From Terriglobales bacterium (GTDB lineage Bacteria > Acidobacteriota > Terriglobia > Terriglobales > Acidobacteriaceae), in assembly GCA_025927855.1 (NCBI GenBank), contig JAICKN010000004.1, positions 1-41,354 on the forward strand: a stretch of DNA of 41,354 nt, in the 5' to 3' direction. Every line of letters begins with the position of its first letter. Position 1 is the stretch's first letter. The position numbers and the translations under genes were made by a program. Of this stretch, positions 25,866 through 33,703 are shown in pieces. The notes under the pieces were generated by a model that did not search any database, was not told the origin of the DNA, and saw only the letters and a list, made by a program, of their open reading frames with translations.

Positions 25866-27355
25866 CGGTACGGGTTGGCGAAGCCGCGCAGGCCCCGGAT
25901 TTTCCTTCTGCATCGCATGAGCTCTTGCAGAACGCGCAGCTACGCCGGAATGTCCGCCGCGCGACCGAAGTCATACGCGCAAAACGAAACCGCGTTGTGG
26001 CCGAAACCCCGGATTGGGAGGAACTACGCGAAGCCGCGCGCCAAATTAAAGACCACACTTTGCGGCATCTTGATTTTTATCTTGAGCAGTTCGAGGAAAA
26101 CTGTTCGCGCGCCGGCGGACAAGTGCATTGGGCACAGGATGCCGACGAGGCCAACCGCATCATCGTCGAGATTCTTCAGGAACGCGGCCATAAAGAAGTC
26201 ATTAAGGTAAAAACCATGACTTCGGATGAAATCGGCCTGAATGCCGCGCTGGAAGGCGAGGCCATCACTCCCTACGAAACTGACTTAGCTGATTTGATCG
26301 TGCAACTTGGGAACGACCGCCCCTCACACATTGTGGTGCCCGCGCTCCACCGTAACCGGAATGAAATAAGGCAGCTCTTCATGGAGAAGATGGGTTTGAA
26401 AGAGTTGGGCGACCGGCCGGAAGACCTTACGGCGGCAGCGCGCGCCTATCTTCGCGATAAATTTTTGCGGGTGGAAGCAGCCATCAGCGGGGCGAACTTC
26501 GCCGTGGCTGAAACCGGATCAGTTTGCGTCGTGGAATCGGAAGGCAATGGGCGTATGTGCCTTTCCCTGCCAAAGCTTTTGATCACCCTCGTCGGCATTG
26601 AGAAAATCATCCCTCACTTTACCGATCTCGAGGTTTTCCTGCAACTTCTTCCGCGTTCCGCCACGGGAGAACGAATGAATCCGTACAACTCCATCTGGAC
26701 GGGATTTTCAGCAAGCGATGGGCCGCAGGAGTTTCATGTCGTTCTGCTCGATAACGGCAGAACGAATGTTTTGGCGGATGCAGATGCAGAAAGCGCGGGA
26801 AGAGCGGCAGGTACAGCAGCCGCAGTTATGTCAGCAGGAGTTACGTCAGCAAAAGACACGCTCGATTGCATCCGCTGTGGGGCCTGCCTGAATGTTTGCC
26901 CGGTGTACCGGCAGACGGGCGGCCACGCCTATGGTTCAGTTTACGCGGGCCCCATTGGAGCAATCCTCACGCCGCAATTGCAATCCATGCAGCATTCGCA
27001 ATCCCTTCCCTATGCTTCCTCTTTGTGCGGAGCGTGTTATGAAGTGTGCCCCGTCAAAATCAATATTCCTGAAATCCTGATTCATCTTCGCAGCAAGATT
27101 GTGGAGCAAGGCGCCGCACCGTTAAGCGAGCGGTGGGAAATGAATGCAGCTGCATTCACACTAGCTCGAAGCAACCGGCTCGCCGTGGCCCAGAAGTTCG
27201 CCCGCGTGGCGCAATGGCCTTTTGAACGGGACGGTTTTCTGCACAACCTTCCCGGCCCCTTTCGGGCATGGCTACAATCGCGGGACTTGCCCGCGCTACC
27301 CAAAGAATCCTTCCGGGAGTGGTGGGCGAAAACAAAAAGAGGCCCCGGGAAATGA
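25862..27355 (+). CDS. lutB: L-lactate utilisation protein LutB (LUD domain and two 4Fe-4S clusters)
   Basis: The protein of 497 residues has an N-terminal LUD domain (about 60-310, including NFAVAETGSVCVVESEGNGR). Two 4Fe-4S motifs follow: CIRCGACLNVCPV (near 335-350) and CGACYEVCPV (near 390-400). The C-terminal helical part ends with an FREWW segment typical of the family. It is the central electron-transfer subunit of the LutABC lactate oxidase. It overlaps lutA by four bases at its start and lutC by four bases at its end, indicating tight co-translation. Confidence 0.92.
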   Translation: MTVRVGEAAQAPDFPSASHELLQNAQLRRNVRRATEVIRAKRNRVVAETPDWEELREAARQIKDHTLRHLDFYLEQFEENCSRAGGQVHWAQDADEANRIIVEILQERGHKEVIKVKTMTSDEIGLNAALEGEAITPYETDLADLIVQLGNDRPSHIVVPALHRNRNEIRQLFMEKMGLKELGDRPEDLTAAARAYLRDKFLRVEAAISGANFAVAETGSVCVVESEGNGRMCLSLPKLLITLVGIEKIIPHFTDLEVFLQLLPRSATGERMNPYNSIWTGFSASDGPQEFHVVLLDNGRTNVLADADAESAGRAAGTAAAVMSAGVTSAKDTLDCIRCGACLNVCPVYRQTGGHAYGSVYAGPIGAILTPQLQSMQHSQSLPYASSLCGACYEVCPVKINIPEILIHLRSKIVEQGAAPLSERWEMNAAAFTLARSNRLAVAQKFARVAQWPFERDGFLHNLPGPFRAWLQSRDLPALPKESFREWWAKTKRGPGK

Positions 27356-27990
27356 TGGACTCAAAAACTGTAGTCCTGCAAAAGATACGGAACGCTTTAC
27401 CGGCACAAAGGGAGCGCCGCGAGCCCGAATACGCCGCCATTCAGCGGAAATATTTGCAGGCAGGCGAACATGACAGCGCCCACAGGCTCGCGCTCTTTGA
27501 ACAACGATTGCGCGACTACGATGCTGGGCTGCATCGCTGCGGGAGTTCCACAATCGCCGAAACTATTGCCGGGGTTTTGCGTGAACGCCAAAAGAAGTCT
27601 TTGCTGGTTGCGGCGGAGATTCCCGTCAAATGGCTTCCACAGAATCTTACCTTCGTCCACAACGACGCCCTGACCTATGCAGAAATTGATCATAGTGAAG
27701 GCGTTTTGACCGGGTGCGCAACCGCCATCGCGTCCACGGGAACCATTGTGCTTCGGCATTCAAATGAGGCTGGCGGACGAGCGCTCACGCTCATCCCCGA
27801 TTACCACTTATGCATTGTGCATGCTGAGAAAGTTGTGGAAACTGTGCCGGAAGGTTTGCGGCAAATGGCGTCTTTTGCGGCAGCCGCTATCACGATGATT
27901 TCTGGACCGTCGGCGACTTCGGACATCGAAATGACCCGCATTAAGGGCGTGCACGGTCCGAGAACCCTGGACGTGATTTTAGTGATCTGA
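27352..27990 (+). CDS. lutC: L-lactate utilisation protein LutC (LUD domain)
   Basis: The start was set at the ATG at 27352 that overlaps the lutB stop (ATGA); a second ATG follows directly. The product of about 212 residues is a LUD-domain protein, recognisable by SEGVLTGCATAIASTGTIVL and by HLCIVHAEKVVETVPEGL, ending in IKGVHGPRTLDVILV. It is the third subunit of the LutABC complex. The gene ends 9 bases before the convergent end of the SDR gene, and no terminator is evident. Confidence 0.9.
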   Translation: MMDSKTVVLQKIRNALPAQRERREPEYAAIQRKYLQAGEHDSAHRLALFEQRLRDYDAGLHRCGSSTIAETIAGVLRERQKKSLLVAAEIPVKWLPQNLTFVHNDALTYAEIDHSEGVLTGCATAIASTGTIVLRHSNEAGGRALTLIPDYHLCIVHAEKVVETVPEGLRQMASFAAAAITMISGPSATSDIEMTRIKGVHGPRTLDVILVI

Positions 27991-27999
27991 ATGCCGCAG

Positions 28000-28737
28000 T
28001 TACAGCACTCCGATGCTGGGGCGAATGACCAATTCTTCTATGGTCGCGCTCTCCGGAATGGCCAGAGCGTTCACAACCGCTGTCGCCACGGCCTCCGGCG
28101 GCATCATCTTTTTTCGTGGAGCATCGGGCCAAACGGCTTTCCAGATGGCAGTGTCAGTCGCGCCGGGCAACAACGCGATCACACGAATCTTTTTAGGTCG
28201 AAGTTCTTCCCTTAATGTATTGGTAAATCCCAGCGCGCCGTGTTTGGAAGCACAGTAGGCCGCTGAGCCGGGGAACACCTCTTTGGCGGCGATCGAGAGA
28301 TTGTTGACAATCGCCGAGCCGCTCCTCATCAAAGGGAGCGCCGCCTGCGTCACAAGAAATGTTCCCGTCAGGTTGGTTTCGATTACTTCGCTCCAGGAGT
28401 CAAGAGGCAGCTCCGCGATATTTTTGCTCACCTGGCCGATGCCTGCATTGTTGATAAGAATATCGAGCCGATCAAAGCGCTGCTTCAGGCCCGCAAACAA
28501 AGCACGAACCGAGCGGAGATCGCGTATGTCGCAAATCATTGGCACGGCTCTTTTATTTGCGAGCTCTTTGGCCGCGCGATCCAACTTTTCTTGTGTGCGG
28601 CCAGTGATAACCACTTCGCAGCCCTCTGCCAGGAGCGCGCGGGCAATGGCCAGACCTATGCCCTGCGTTCCTCCGGTAACCAGTGCGGTTTGTTTGGAGA
28701 GCCGCCGTAAAATAGGAGCCGAGCGCCGGGAAGCCAT
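28000..28737 (-). CDS. Short-chain dehydrogenase/reductase (candidate sepiapterin-reductase-like)
   Basis: The start ATG at 28737 overlaps the folE stop in the form TAATG; a longer frame into folE is unlikely. The 245-residue protein is a classical SDR with the NADP-binding TGGTQGIG (near 21-28), NNAG (near 92), a catalytic Ser in NNLSIAA and Tyr-x-x-x-Lys in YCASK (near 160-164). An Arg after the second strand (TGR) fits NADPH preference. It is the last gene of a GTP-cyclohydrolase/PTPS operon, so reduction of a pterin side chain, as sepiapterin reductase does, is the likely role. The family alone does not prove this; it could also be a fatty-acid or sugar SDR. Confidence 0.8.
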   Translation of the reverse strand: MASRRSAPILRRLSKQTALVTGGTQGIGLAIARALLAEGCEVVITGRTQEKLDRAAKELANKRAVPMICDIRDLRSVRALFAGLKQRFDRLDILINNAGIGQVSKNIAELPLDSWSEVIETNLTGTFLVTQAALPLMRSGSAIVNNLSIAAKEVFPGSAAYCASKHGALGFTNTLREELRPKKIRVIALLPGATDTAIWKAVWPDAPRKKMMPPEAVATAVVNALAIPESATIEELVIRPSIGVL

Positions 28738-29336
28738 TAAATGCCGTTGCTCCGGTTGCGAATTAGCGACAAGAATTCTGTGCGCGTTTCCTCCTCCTCG
28801 CGGAAGCAACCAAGCATGGAGGATGTGACGGCGGCGGAATGCTGCTTCTCAACTCCGCGCATCATCATGCAAAGATGGCGCGCCTCAATCACAACACCGA
28901 CGCCTTGCGGAGTAATCGCCTGCTGGATCGTTTCGGCAATTTGCGTCGTGAGGCGTTCCTGTATTTGCAACCGGCGGGAAAAAATTTCGATGAGCCGCGG
29001 AATTTTGCTCAGGCCTATGACCTTTCCGTTCGGGATGTAGGCGACATGCACCTTGCCGAAAAACGGCAGCATGTGATGTTCGCACAGGCTGAACATCTCG
29101 ACATCTTTCACGATCACCATTTCGTCATAGGTCACGGTGAAAAGCGCCTTCTTCAGCATGGCCTCGGGATCTTCGCGGTAGCCTTTGGTCAGGAATTCGT
29201 AGGCCCGGTGGACGCGCTCGGGCGTTCGAACCAGTCCTTCCCGCTCAGGGTCTTCGCCCAGGCGGACGATCATTTCACGGACAAGTTCTTCAAAGGTTGC
29301 GCTGGTCAATGTTGCGGCTTCGGCCGGTGTCTTCAT
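28737..29336 (-). CDS. folE: GTP cyclohydrolase I
   Basis: The enzyme of 199 residues converts GTP to 7,8-dihydroneopterin triphosphate. Family motifs are clear: [21 protein letters not shown] with the zinc ligands Cys and His, [23 protein letters not shown], and the C-terminal zinc Cys in [16 protein letters not shown] ribosome-binding site precedes the ATG. It is the first committed enzyme for folate or biopterin. Here it lies 15 bases after the second PTPS gene and overlaps the SDR gene by one base, and no folB/folK/folP genes are nearby; this points to pterin synthesis other than folate. Confidence 0.96.
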   Translation of the reverse strand: MKTPAEAATLTSATFEELVREMIVRLGEDPEREGLVRTPERVHRAYEFLTKGYREDPEAMLKKALFTVTYDEMVIVKDVEMFSLCEHHMLPFFGKVHVAYIPNGKVIGLSKIPRLIEIFSRRLQIQERLTTQIAETIQQAITPQGVGVVIEARHLCMMMRGVEKQHSAAVTSSMLGCFREEEETRTEFLSLIRNRSNGI

Positions 29337-29351
29337 CCTCTCACTCCTCGC

Positions 29352-29774
29352 TCAATGACGAATTTTCCCGCCGCCGGCATACTCGAAAGAATTCATCATC
29401 GTCTCTTCAACCCTTATCTTTTCCAGATGAGCTTGGCTGAATCCGCGCTGCAAAATTTGATAAAGGGTGACGCACAGGTTTTCAGTAGTCGGCACAACAT
29501 CGGCAAATTCCTGCATCGTATTCAGATTTTGCAGGTCAAATTTTTCTACAATCTCGGCCTTCACGAACCCATCCAGGTCGGCAAGATTGCAAACCATCCC
29601 GGTGTTTTCTGCCACCTGTCCGCTGACCGTTACTTCCAGGAAATAGTTGTGCCCGTGTCCGTATGGATTGTTGCACTTTCCGTATGCCGCGCGATTTTCT
29701 TCCGCCGACATTTCCGGGCTATGCAGCCGGTGCGAAGCGGAAAAACGATAGCGCCTTGTCAGGTAAGCTTTCAT
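29352..29774 (-). CDS. 6-pyruvoyl-tetrahydropterin-synthase-like protein, copy 2 (altered active site)
   Basis: The start at 29774 overlaps the stop of copy 1 (ATGA) and gives 140 residues. Zinc-binding His 15, 40 and 42 and the catalytic Cys 34 (KCNNPYGHGHNY) are kept. The Asp-His pair of the proton relay reads D80-L81 (FDLQNLN), so the catalytic His is missing. PTTENL and the C-terminal Glu (VEET) are kept. The KCNN motif is closer to true PTPS than to QueD. It may be an altered-activity paralogue, or a partner of copy 1 in a mixed hexamer. Identity with copy 1 is modest but clear along the whole length. Confidence 0.88.
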   Translation of the reverse strand: MKAYLTRRYRFSASHRLHSPEMSAEENRAAYGKCNNPYGHGHNYFLEVTVSGQVAENTGMVCNLADLDGFVKAEIVEKFDLQNLNTMQEFADVVPTTENLCVTLYQILQRGFSQAHLEKIRVEETMMNSFEYAGGGKIRH

Positions 29775-30181
29775 GCTTCCCCATAAAAATCCGCAAACAG
29801 GTCTGGCGTTTCGTAGACACGCACGCGATGTAACTGCGCGGCTTTTAATTTGGGCGCCAGGCGTTGCCACGCAACAATGGCAAGATTTTCCGTAGTCGGA
29901 ACTTTTGCAAAAAATTCCGGCACTTCTTTGTTGAGAAAACGATGGTCCATGGCGTCGAGAACTTCGCGATTCAGTACTTCTTTCAATTCTTTCAGGTCCA
30001 CGACAAATCCTGATTGCGGATTTATTTCGCCTTTTACTGTGACTTCAAGGGTGTAGTTGTGCCCGTGGCCATTGGGATTGTTGCATTTGCCGAATATGCG
30101 CTGATTCTCTTCCGCCGTAAAGTTTGGATTGTGGTAATAATGCGAGGCGGCGAATTCAGCTTTGCGCGTAAGATAAACCAT
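29771..30181 (-). CDS. 6-pyruvoyl-tetrahydropterin synthase-like protein, copy 1
   Basis: The protein has 136 residues and a complete PTPS active site: zinc ligands H14, H39 and H41, catalytic C33 in GKCNNPNGHGHNY, the D79-H80 pair in MDHRFLN, and the pterin-anchoring Glu in VYET (about 124). The sequence around the Cys is the same as in animal PTPS, whereas QueD of E. coli differs there. The reaction would be 7,8-dihydroneopterin triphosphate to 6-pyruvoyl-tetrahydropterin. A GAGG ribosome-binding site lies at the end of the upstream glycosyltransferase gene, 8 bases away. Annotation pipelines may call it QueD, but no queC, queE or queF is present nearby. Confidence 0.9.
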   Translation of the reverse strand: MVYLTRKAEFAASHYYHNPNFTAEENQRIFGKCNNPNGHGHNYTLEVTVKGEINPQSGFVVDLKELKEVLNREVLDAMDHRFLNKEVPEFFAKVPTTENLAIVAWQRLAPKLKAAQLHRVRVYETPDLFADFYGEA

Positions 30182-30189
30182 TCGTTCTG

Positions 30190-31449
30190 TTACCTCGAAG
30201 CCGAAAATTCGTGGATTTTTTTATCGCTGGGTTTCTGGTTTTCGGCGCTGGCGTTGTCTGCGCTCTTTATGGCCGGTGCGCCGGAAGATGAAATATTTTG
30301 CCCATTACCGGCATAGCTGCGGCCCTTCCACGTAACTCCGCCACTCTTATAGTAGACGCGCGAACGCCGTAAAAGATACGCATAAACCGGCAGTCCGGCG
30401 ATTGCCAACAAGCTGATTCCGAAAGAGAAATGGGCCCGGCGTACGCGGCTCATATAGTTCCCGGTGAGCAAAATCGCCATGACAGCAGCATTCAGGGCCA
30501 CCATGCCCCATCCCATGACAATCCCCACGACGATAACGGCAAGGCAGACCGAAATGGCGATAAATTCCGCCGTGCGTAATGTGGCCAGCCGCGATGAGTC
30601 CGGAAACAGTAAGGCCAGATTTTTCGTCCAGCCCTCGCGGAGTTGCGCAAAATTGCGGTACATCCGCGTGAAAACTGCGTCAGGACCATAGCGAAAGAAA
30701 ATCGGGCGGCCAGAAGATTTCACATTGCGCGCAAGTTGGACATCTTCAAGCAAACTGCCGGCGATTGCGGCGTGGCCGCCAACCGCGTCATACGCCTCGC
30801 GCGAAATCAAAAGATATTGCCCATTGGCTGCTGCTACCCGCGATGCCGGGTTGCTTACCATCGCAGGTTCAAAGTGCGCGGCGAGATCGGAGAAGACGAG
30901 AGGCATGACAGCTTTCTCCCAGAAGCTGCCTACTTTCTGTTCGGGAGAATAAGAAAGCAGAGCGGCACCGCGCTGTTCCGCTTCAGCAACGGCGCGGGCC
31001 AAAGACCCGGGCTGATGGACTGTATCGGCATCGGTAAAGAGCAGCCATTCGCCCGCCGCTCCCCGCGCGCCGGCGGCGACCGCATTATTTTTTCCAATCC
31101 AGCCAGGCGGCAGCGGCGGCGCGTCAATTACTTTCACACCAGCATTTACCCCGACATTCACGCGGACATTTCCCCCGCCAAACGACGACGCAATTTCGCG
31201 CGTACGGTCCGTTGAAGCGTCGTTTACAACGATGATTTCAAAGCCGACTCCCTCCTGAGATACAAGGGAAGCCAGACATGCGCCGATGTTTTCTTCTTCA
31301 TTGCGCGTCGGAATGGTGACAGAGACTTTGGGACGCAGCTCCGGTTGTGGGCGAGCGATATCTTTCTGCGGCAGATCGCGCTCTTGCAGATCGCCTGTTG
31401 CGCTCGACTGGGCAGAATGGCTAGCGGAATTTTGGTTCGACGGCATCAT
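30190..31449 (-). CDS. GT2-family membrane glycosyltransferase
   Basis: The protein has 419 residues and an inverting GT-A domain (about 41-275): VSVTIPTRNEEENIG, the nucleotide-sugar Asp in VVNDAST, PPLPPGWIGKNNAV, the DAD motif (140-142) and a LLEDVQLAR acceptor-site Glu-Asp. Three or so C-terminal membrane helices lie at about 280-380, followed by a polar tail. The PPGW.GK motif occurs in HpnB- and CrtQ-like enzymes. A GGAG ribosome-binding site precedes the ATG. It is the first gene of the pterin operon, with 8 bases to the PTPS gene. The acceptor is unknown: a lipid is usual for such membrane enzymes, while a pterin is suggested by context only. A Val/Asn/Gly repeat (VRVNVGVNAGVKV) is odd. 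Confidence 0.85.
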   Translation of the reverse strand: MMPSNQNSASHSAQSSATGDLQERDLPQKDIARPQPELRPKVSVTIPTRNEEENIGACLASLVSQEGVGFEIIVVNDASTDRTREIASSFGGGNVRVNVGVNAGVKVIDAPPLPPGWIGKNNAVAAGARGAAGEWLLFTDADTVHQPGSLARAVAEAEQRGAALLSYSPEQKVGSFWEKAVMPLVFSDLAAHFEPAMVSNPASRVAAANGQYLLISREAYDAVGGHAAIAGSLLEDVQLARNVKSSGRPIFFRYGPDAVFTRMYRNFAQLREGWTKNLALLFPDSSRLATLRTAEFIAISVCLAVIVVGIVMGWGMVALNAAVMAILLTGNYMSRVRRAHFSFGISLLAIAGLPVYAYLLRRSRVYYKSGGVTWKGRSYAGNGQNISSSGAPAIKSADNASAENQKPSDKKIHEFSASR

Positions 31450-31489
31450 GTGTCTCCGGCAAACCAGCCGGATTCTGTATTATAGCTTT

Positions 31490-32002
31490 GTGAAGCGATT
31501 GGCTGTTCTCATCGGCCTTATAGCCATTGGCCTTTTAGTGATTACAGGCGCGGGATGTTATCGGGGCACCCATCCTCCCCGCATTGGCTCTCCGGCCCCC
31601 GGCTTCACCATTCGTGATGCCGACCGCACCATAAGTCTTGACCAGTTCCGCGGGAAAGTAGTCGTGCTGAATTTCTGGGCCACATGGTGCGCTCCGTGCG
31701 TAGAAGAGATTCCATCGCTGGTGAAGATGCAGCAGGACCTTAAACCCCGCGGCATTGTGGTGCTTGCCGTCAGCATTGATGAAGATGCCGATGCTTACCA
31801 CCAGTTCCTGAAGAATCATGGGGTAGATTTGCTCACCGTGCGCGATCCGTCGCAAAAGACCAACGACATGTATGGCACGTTCAAGTTTCCGGAAACCTAC
31901 ATTATTGACCGGCAAGGAATCATACGGAGGAAATTTATCGGCGCGGCGGAGTGGACCCAGCCGGAGATTATTCAGTTTTTGAACAAGTTGAGCGCAGGTT
32001 AA
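31490..32002 (+). CDS. TlpA/ResA-like thioredoxin-fold lipoprotein
   Basis: A GTG start at 31490 gives 170 residues that begin with a signal peptide and a lipobox-like ITGAGC, although the -3 residue is Gly and not Leu. An ATG at 31448 in frame is an alternative. The mature domain is an AhpC/TSA-type thioredoxin with the active-site WCAPC in FWATWCAPCVEEIPSL, the cis-Pro region KFPETYIID, and a C-terminal helix. Such proteins reduce periplasmic disulfides, often for cytochrome c maturation. No cytochrome genes are near. It is divergent from the glycosyltransferase gene. Confidence 0.88.
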   Translation: MKRLAVLIGLIAIGLLVITGAGCYRGTHPPRIGSPAPGFTIRDADRTISLDQFRGKVVVLNFWATWCAPCVEEIPSLVKMQQDLKPRGIVVLAVSIDEDADAYHQFLKNHGVDLLTVRDPSQKTNDMYGTFKFPETYIIDRQGIIRRKFIGAAEWTQPEIIQFLNKLSAG

Positions 32003-32168
32003 ATTGGAATGGAATTTATTCGGGCAAACGCAGGCGGCCAATGTCATCGCAGGTTGCAGAAGGAGAACTGTTGGTTGGGGCATTGCCCCTGCTATCCTGA
32101 ACAGTTTAGAAAATATTGGCAGTCCGCCAATCGAAATTAGAATCCGCGATCAGAATGGAAGGAGAACC

Positions 32169-32876
32169 ATGCGAAAAATCTCAATCGCTTTTTTTCTTTT
32201 AATTTTTAGCGTTGCGTACTCTACGGCACAAACTCCGGCCCATAAATCGGCGTCCGCAAGTGCTGCTGCTTCGGATCAGCCCACTGCAATTATTCATACG
32301 ACGGCCGGGAATCTTACCTGCAAGCTTTTCCCGGACAAGGCCCCCATTGGAGTTGCAAATTTTATTGGCTTGGCCACCGGGAAGAAAGACTGGATTAACC
32401 CCAAAACCGGGAAAAAAGAGCACTTGGTCCCTCTTTACAATGGCACCATTTTCCATCGTGTAATTCCGAATTTTATGATTCAGGGCGGCGATCCCAAGGG
32501 CGACGGAACCGGAGATATTGGCTACACCTTTAAGAATGAGACGTCGCCTGACCTGACATTCGACCGGCCCGGACGCCTGGCGTATGCCAACGCCGGACCG
32601 GACACAAATGGATCGCAGTTCTTTGTGACCGAAGTTCCCTATCCTAGCCTGGATGGAAATTACACCATCTTCGGACAATGCGACGACGCCAGCGTGGCGC
32701 TGGTAAAGCAGATCGCCCGCATGGCCCGAGGTCCGGATGACAAGCCCTACGATCCGGTCAAGATCACTCACATCACCATTTTGCGCCATGCGGCAGTTCA
32801 CCATGCCGCGCCCGCGAAATCTTCGCCGCATACAACGCACAGCACGCACCATTCTTCGCCGACTACAGCGAAATGA
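32169..32876 (+). CDS. Exported cyclophilin-type peptidyl-prolyl isomerase with His-rich tail
   Basis: The ATG at 32169 has a strong AAGGAGAA site and gives 235 residues with a signal peptide cleaved near AQ|TP (about residue 21). The cyclophilin domain shows the catalytic Arg in FHRVIPNFMIQGGDP, and NTNGSQFFVT-like NAGPDTNGSQFFVTEV, with GNYTIFG. A helix-free insertion (KDWINPKTGKKEHLV) is shared with the next gene. The last 30 residues are rich in His, Ser and Thr (about seven His), which might bind metal. It assists folding in the periplasm. The next cyclophilin gene follows after 51 bases. Confidence 0.9.
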   Translation: MRKISIAFFLLIFSVAYSTAQTPAHKSASASAAASDQPTAIIHTTAGNLTCKLFPDKAPIGVANFIGLATGKKDWINPKTGKKEHLVPLYNGTIFHRVIPNFMIQGGDPKGDGTGDIGYTFKNETSPDLTFDRPGRLAYANAGPDTNGSQFFVTEVPYPSLDGNYTIFGQCDDASVALVKQIARMARGPDDKPYDPVKITHITILRHAAVHHAAPAKSSPHTTHSTHHSSPTTAK

Positions 32877-32927
32877 CGCGATAAAGAAACGAACGTTAAA
32901 CATAACTCTGCAAAGGAAAGGATTCTC

Positions 32928-33455
32928 ATGGCCCGCCAGCCCGGCACGTACGCAGTTTTCACCACTTCTGAAGGCAACATTGTTTGCCGCCTTTTCGAAA
33001 AAGATGCACCGAAAACAGTGCAGAACTTCACTGATCTTGCCGAGGGCAAGCGGGAGTGGACGCATCCTGTTTCCCGCAAGAAGAGTTCTGACCGTCTTTA
33101 CGACGGGACCATTTTTCACCGTGTAATTCCAAACTTTATGATCCAGGGTGGCGACCCGGCCGGAACCGGCTACGGTGGCCCCGGCTACCAATTTGAAGAC
33201 GAAACCAAAGGCTCCCCGCATAAATTCGATAAGCCCGGCAAGCTGGCGATGGCGAACTCGGGGCCGAACACAAACGGCTCGCAGATTTTCATCACAGTAG
33301 CGGCGACTCCCTGGCTCACGGGAAATCACACGATTTTTGGGGAGGTCGTGGAAGGCCAGGACATTGCAAACAAAATCGCAAATGTGCCACGCGGACGGCA
33401 AGACAAACCTAATCAGGACGTGATTGTGCGGTCAGTAGCAATTGAAAGGGTTTAG
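32928..33455 (+). CDS. Cytoplasmic cyclophilin-type peptidyl-prolyl isomerase
   Basis: The protein has 175 residues without a signal peptide and contains FHRVIPNFMIQGGDPAGTG, NSGPNTNGSQIFITV and GNHTIFG, all characteristic of cyclophilin A/PpiB. The ATG has an AAAGGA site about 7 bases upstream. Its closest relative in the window is the upstream exported cyclophilin; the pair is a tandem duplication with one secreted and one cytoplasmic copy. It catalyses cis-trans isomerisation of X-Pro bonds. A stem-loop follows the gene. Confidence 0.92.
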   Translation: MARQPGTYAVFTTSEGNIVCRLFEKDAPKTVQNFTDLAEGKREWTHPVSRKKSSDRLYDGTIFHRVIPNFMIQGGDPAGTGYGGPGYQFEDETKGSPHKFDKPGKLAMANSGPNTNGSQIFITVAATPWLTGNHTIFGEVVEGQDIANKIANVPRGRQDKPNQDVIVRSVAIERV

Positions 33456-33510
33456 CCGAATACAATTTGTGGGAAGCTTTAGCTGGTAAACGCTGATCCG
33501 ATTAGGGAGG

Positions 33511-33554
33511 GGCAGGGCCTGGCTTGAAAAGGGGAGGTAAAACCAGGGCCTGCC
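33511..33554. terminator. Stem-loop after the cyclophilin genes
   Basis: GGCAGGGCCTGG (33511-33522) pairs with CCAGGGCCTGCC (33543-33554) in 11 of 12 positions around a 20-base loop. It lies 55 bases after the cyclophilin stop. A pyrimidine-rich stretch without a clean T run follows, so it may act as a weak terminator or as an RNA structure. Confidence 0.45.
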
Positions 33555-33587
33555 TTCCGTCTCCTTCGCGTTGGGGTTAATGCCATT

Positions 33588-33656
33588 GATATAAGAATCC
33601 CGCGTTCCCCACCATCAGGCTCATACTGTAATTTCGTGAAGGTTAATCCTTATATC
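33588..33656. repeat. Interrupted inverted repeat upstream of the GH15 gene
   Basis: GATATAAGAATC (33588-33599) and AATCCTTATATC (33645-33656) are inverse complements in 10 of 12 positions, separated by 45 bases. They frame the region where the GH15 promoter should lie. No clear -35/-10 pair was identified. Function is unknown. Confidence 0.3.
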
Positions 33657-33703
33657 GAATTGGTTACTAGAAGGATTGTATTTGGCTAATTTTGAGCCTT
33701 TTA

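Noticed and set aside
28839-29786. Open frame of 315 codons on the plus strand over folE and a PTPS gene
   Set aside because: The minus-strand genes match well-known families along their whole length; the plus-strand product has no family features.
29352-30181. Queuosine pathway (QueD) reading of the PTPS genes
   Set aside because: Not excluded, but the Cys-Asn-Asn-Pro motif, the operon with folE and an SDR, and the absence of queC/E/F nearby make a biopterin-type role more likely.
32199-33401. Long open frame of 400 codons on the minus strand over both cyclophilin genes
   Set aside because: It lies antisense to two genes with unmistakable cyclophilin motifs, has no recognisable domain, and arises from codon use of the real genes.
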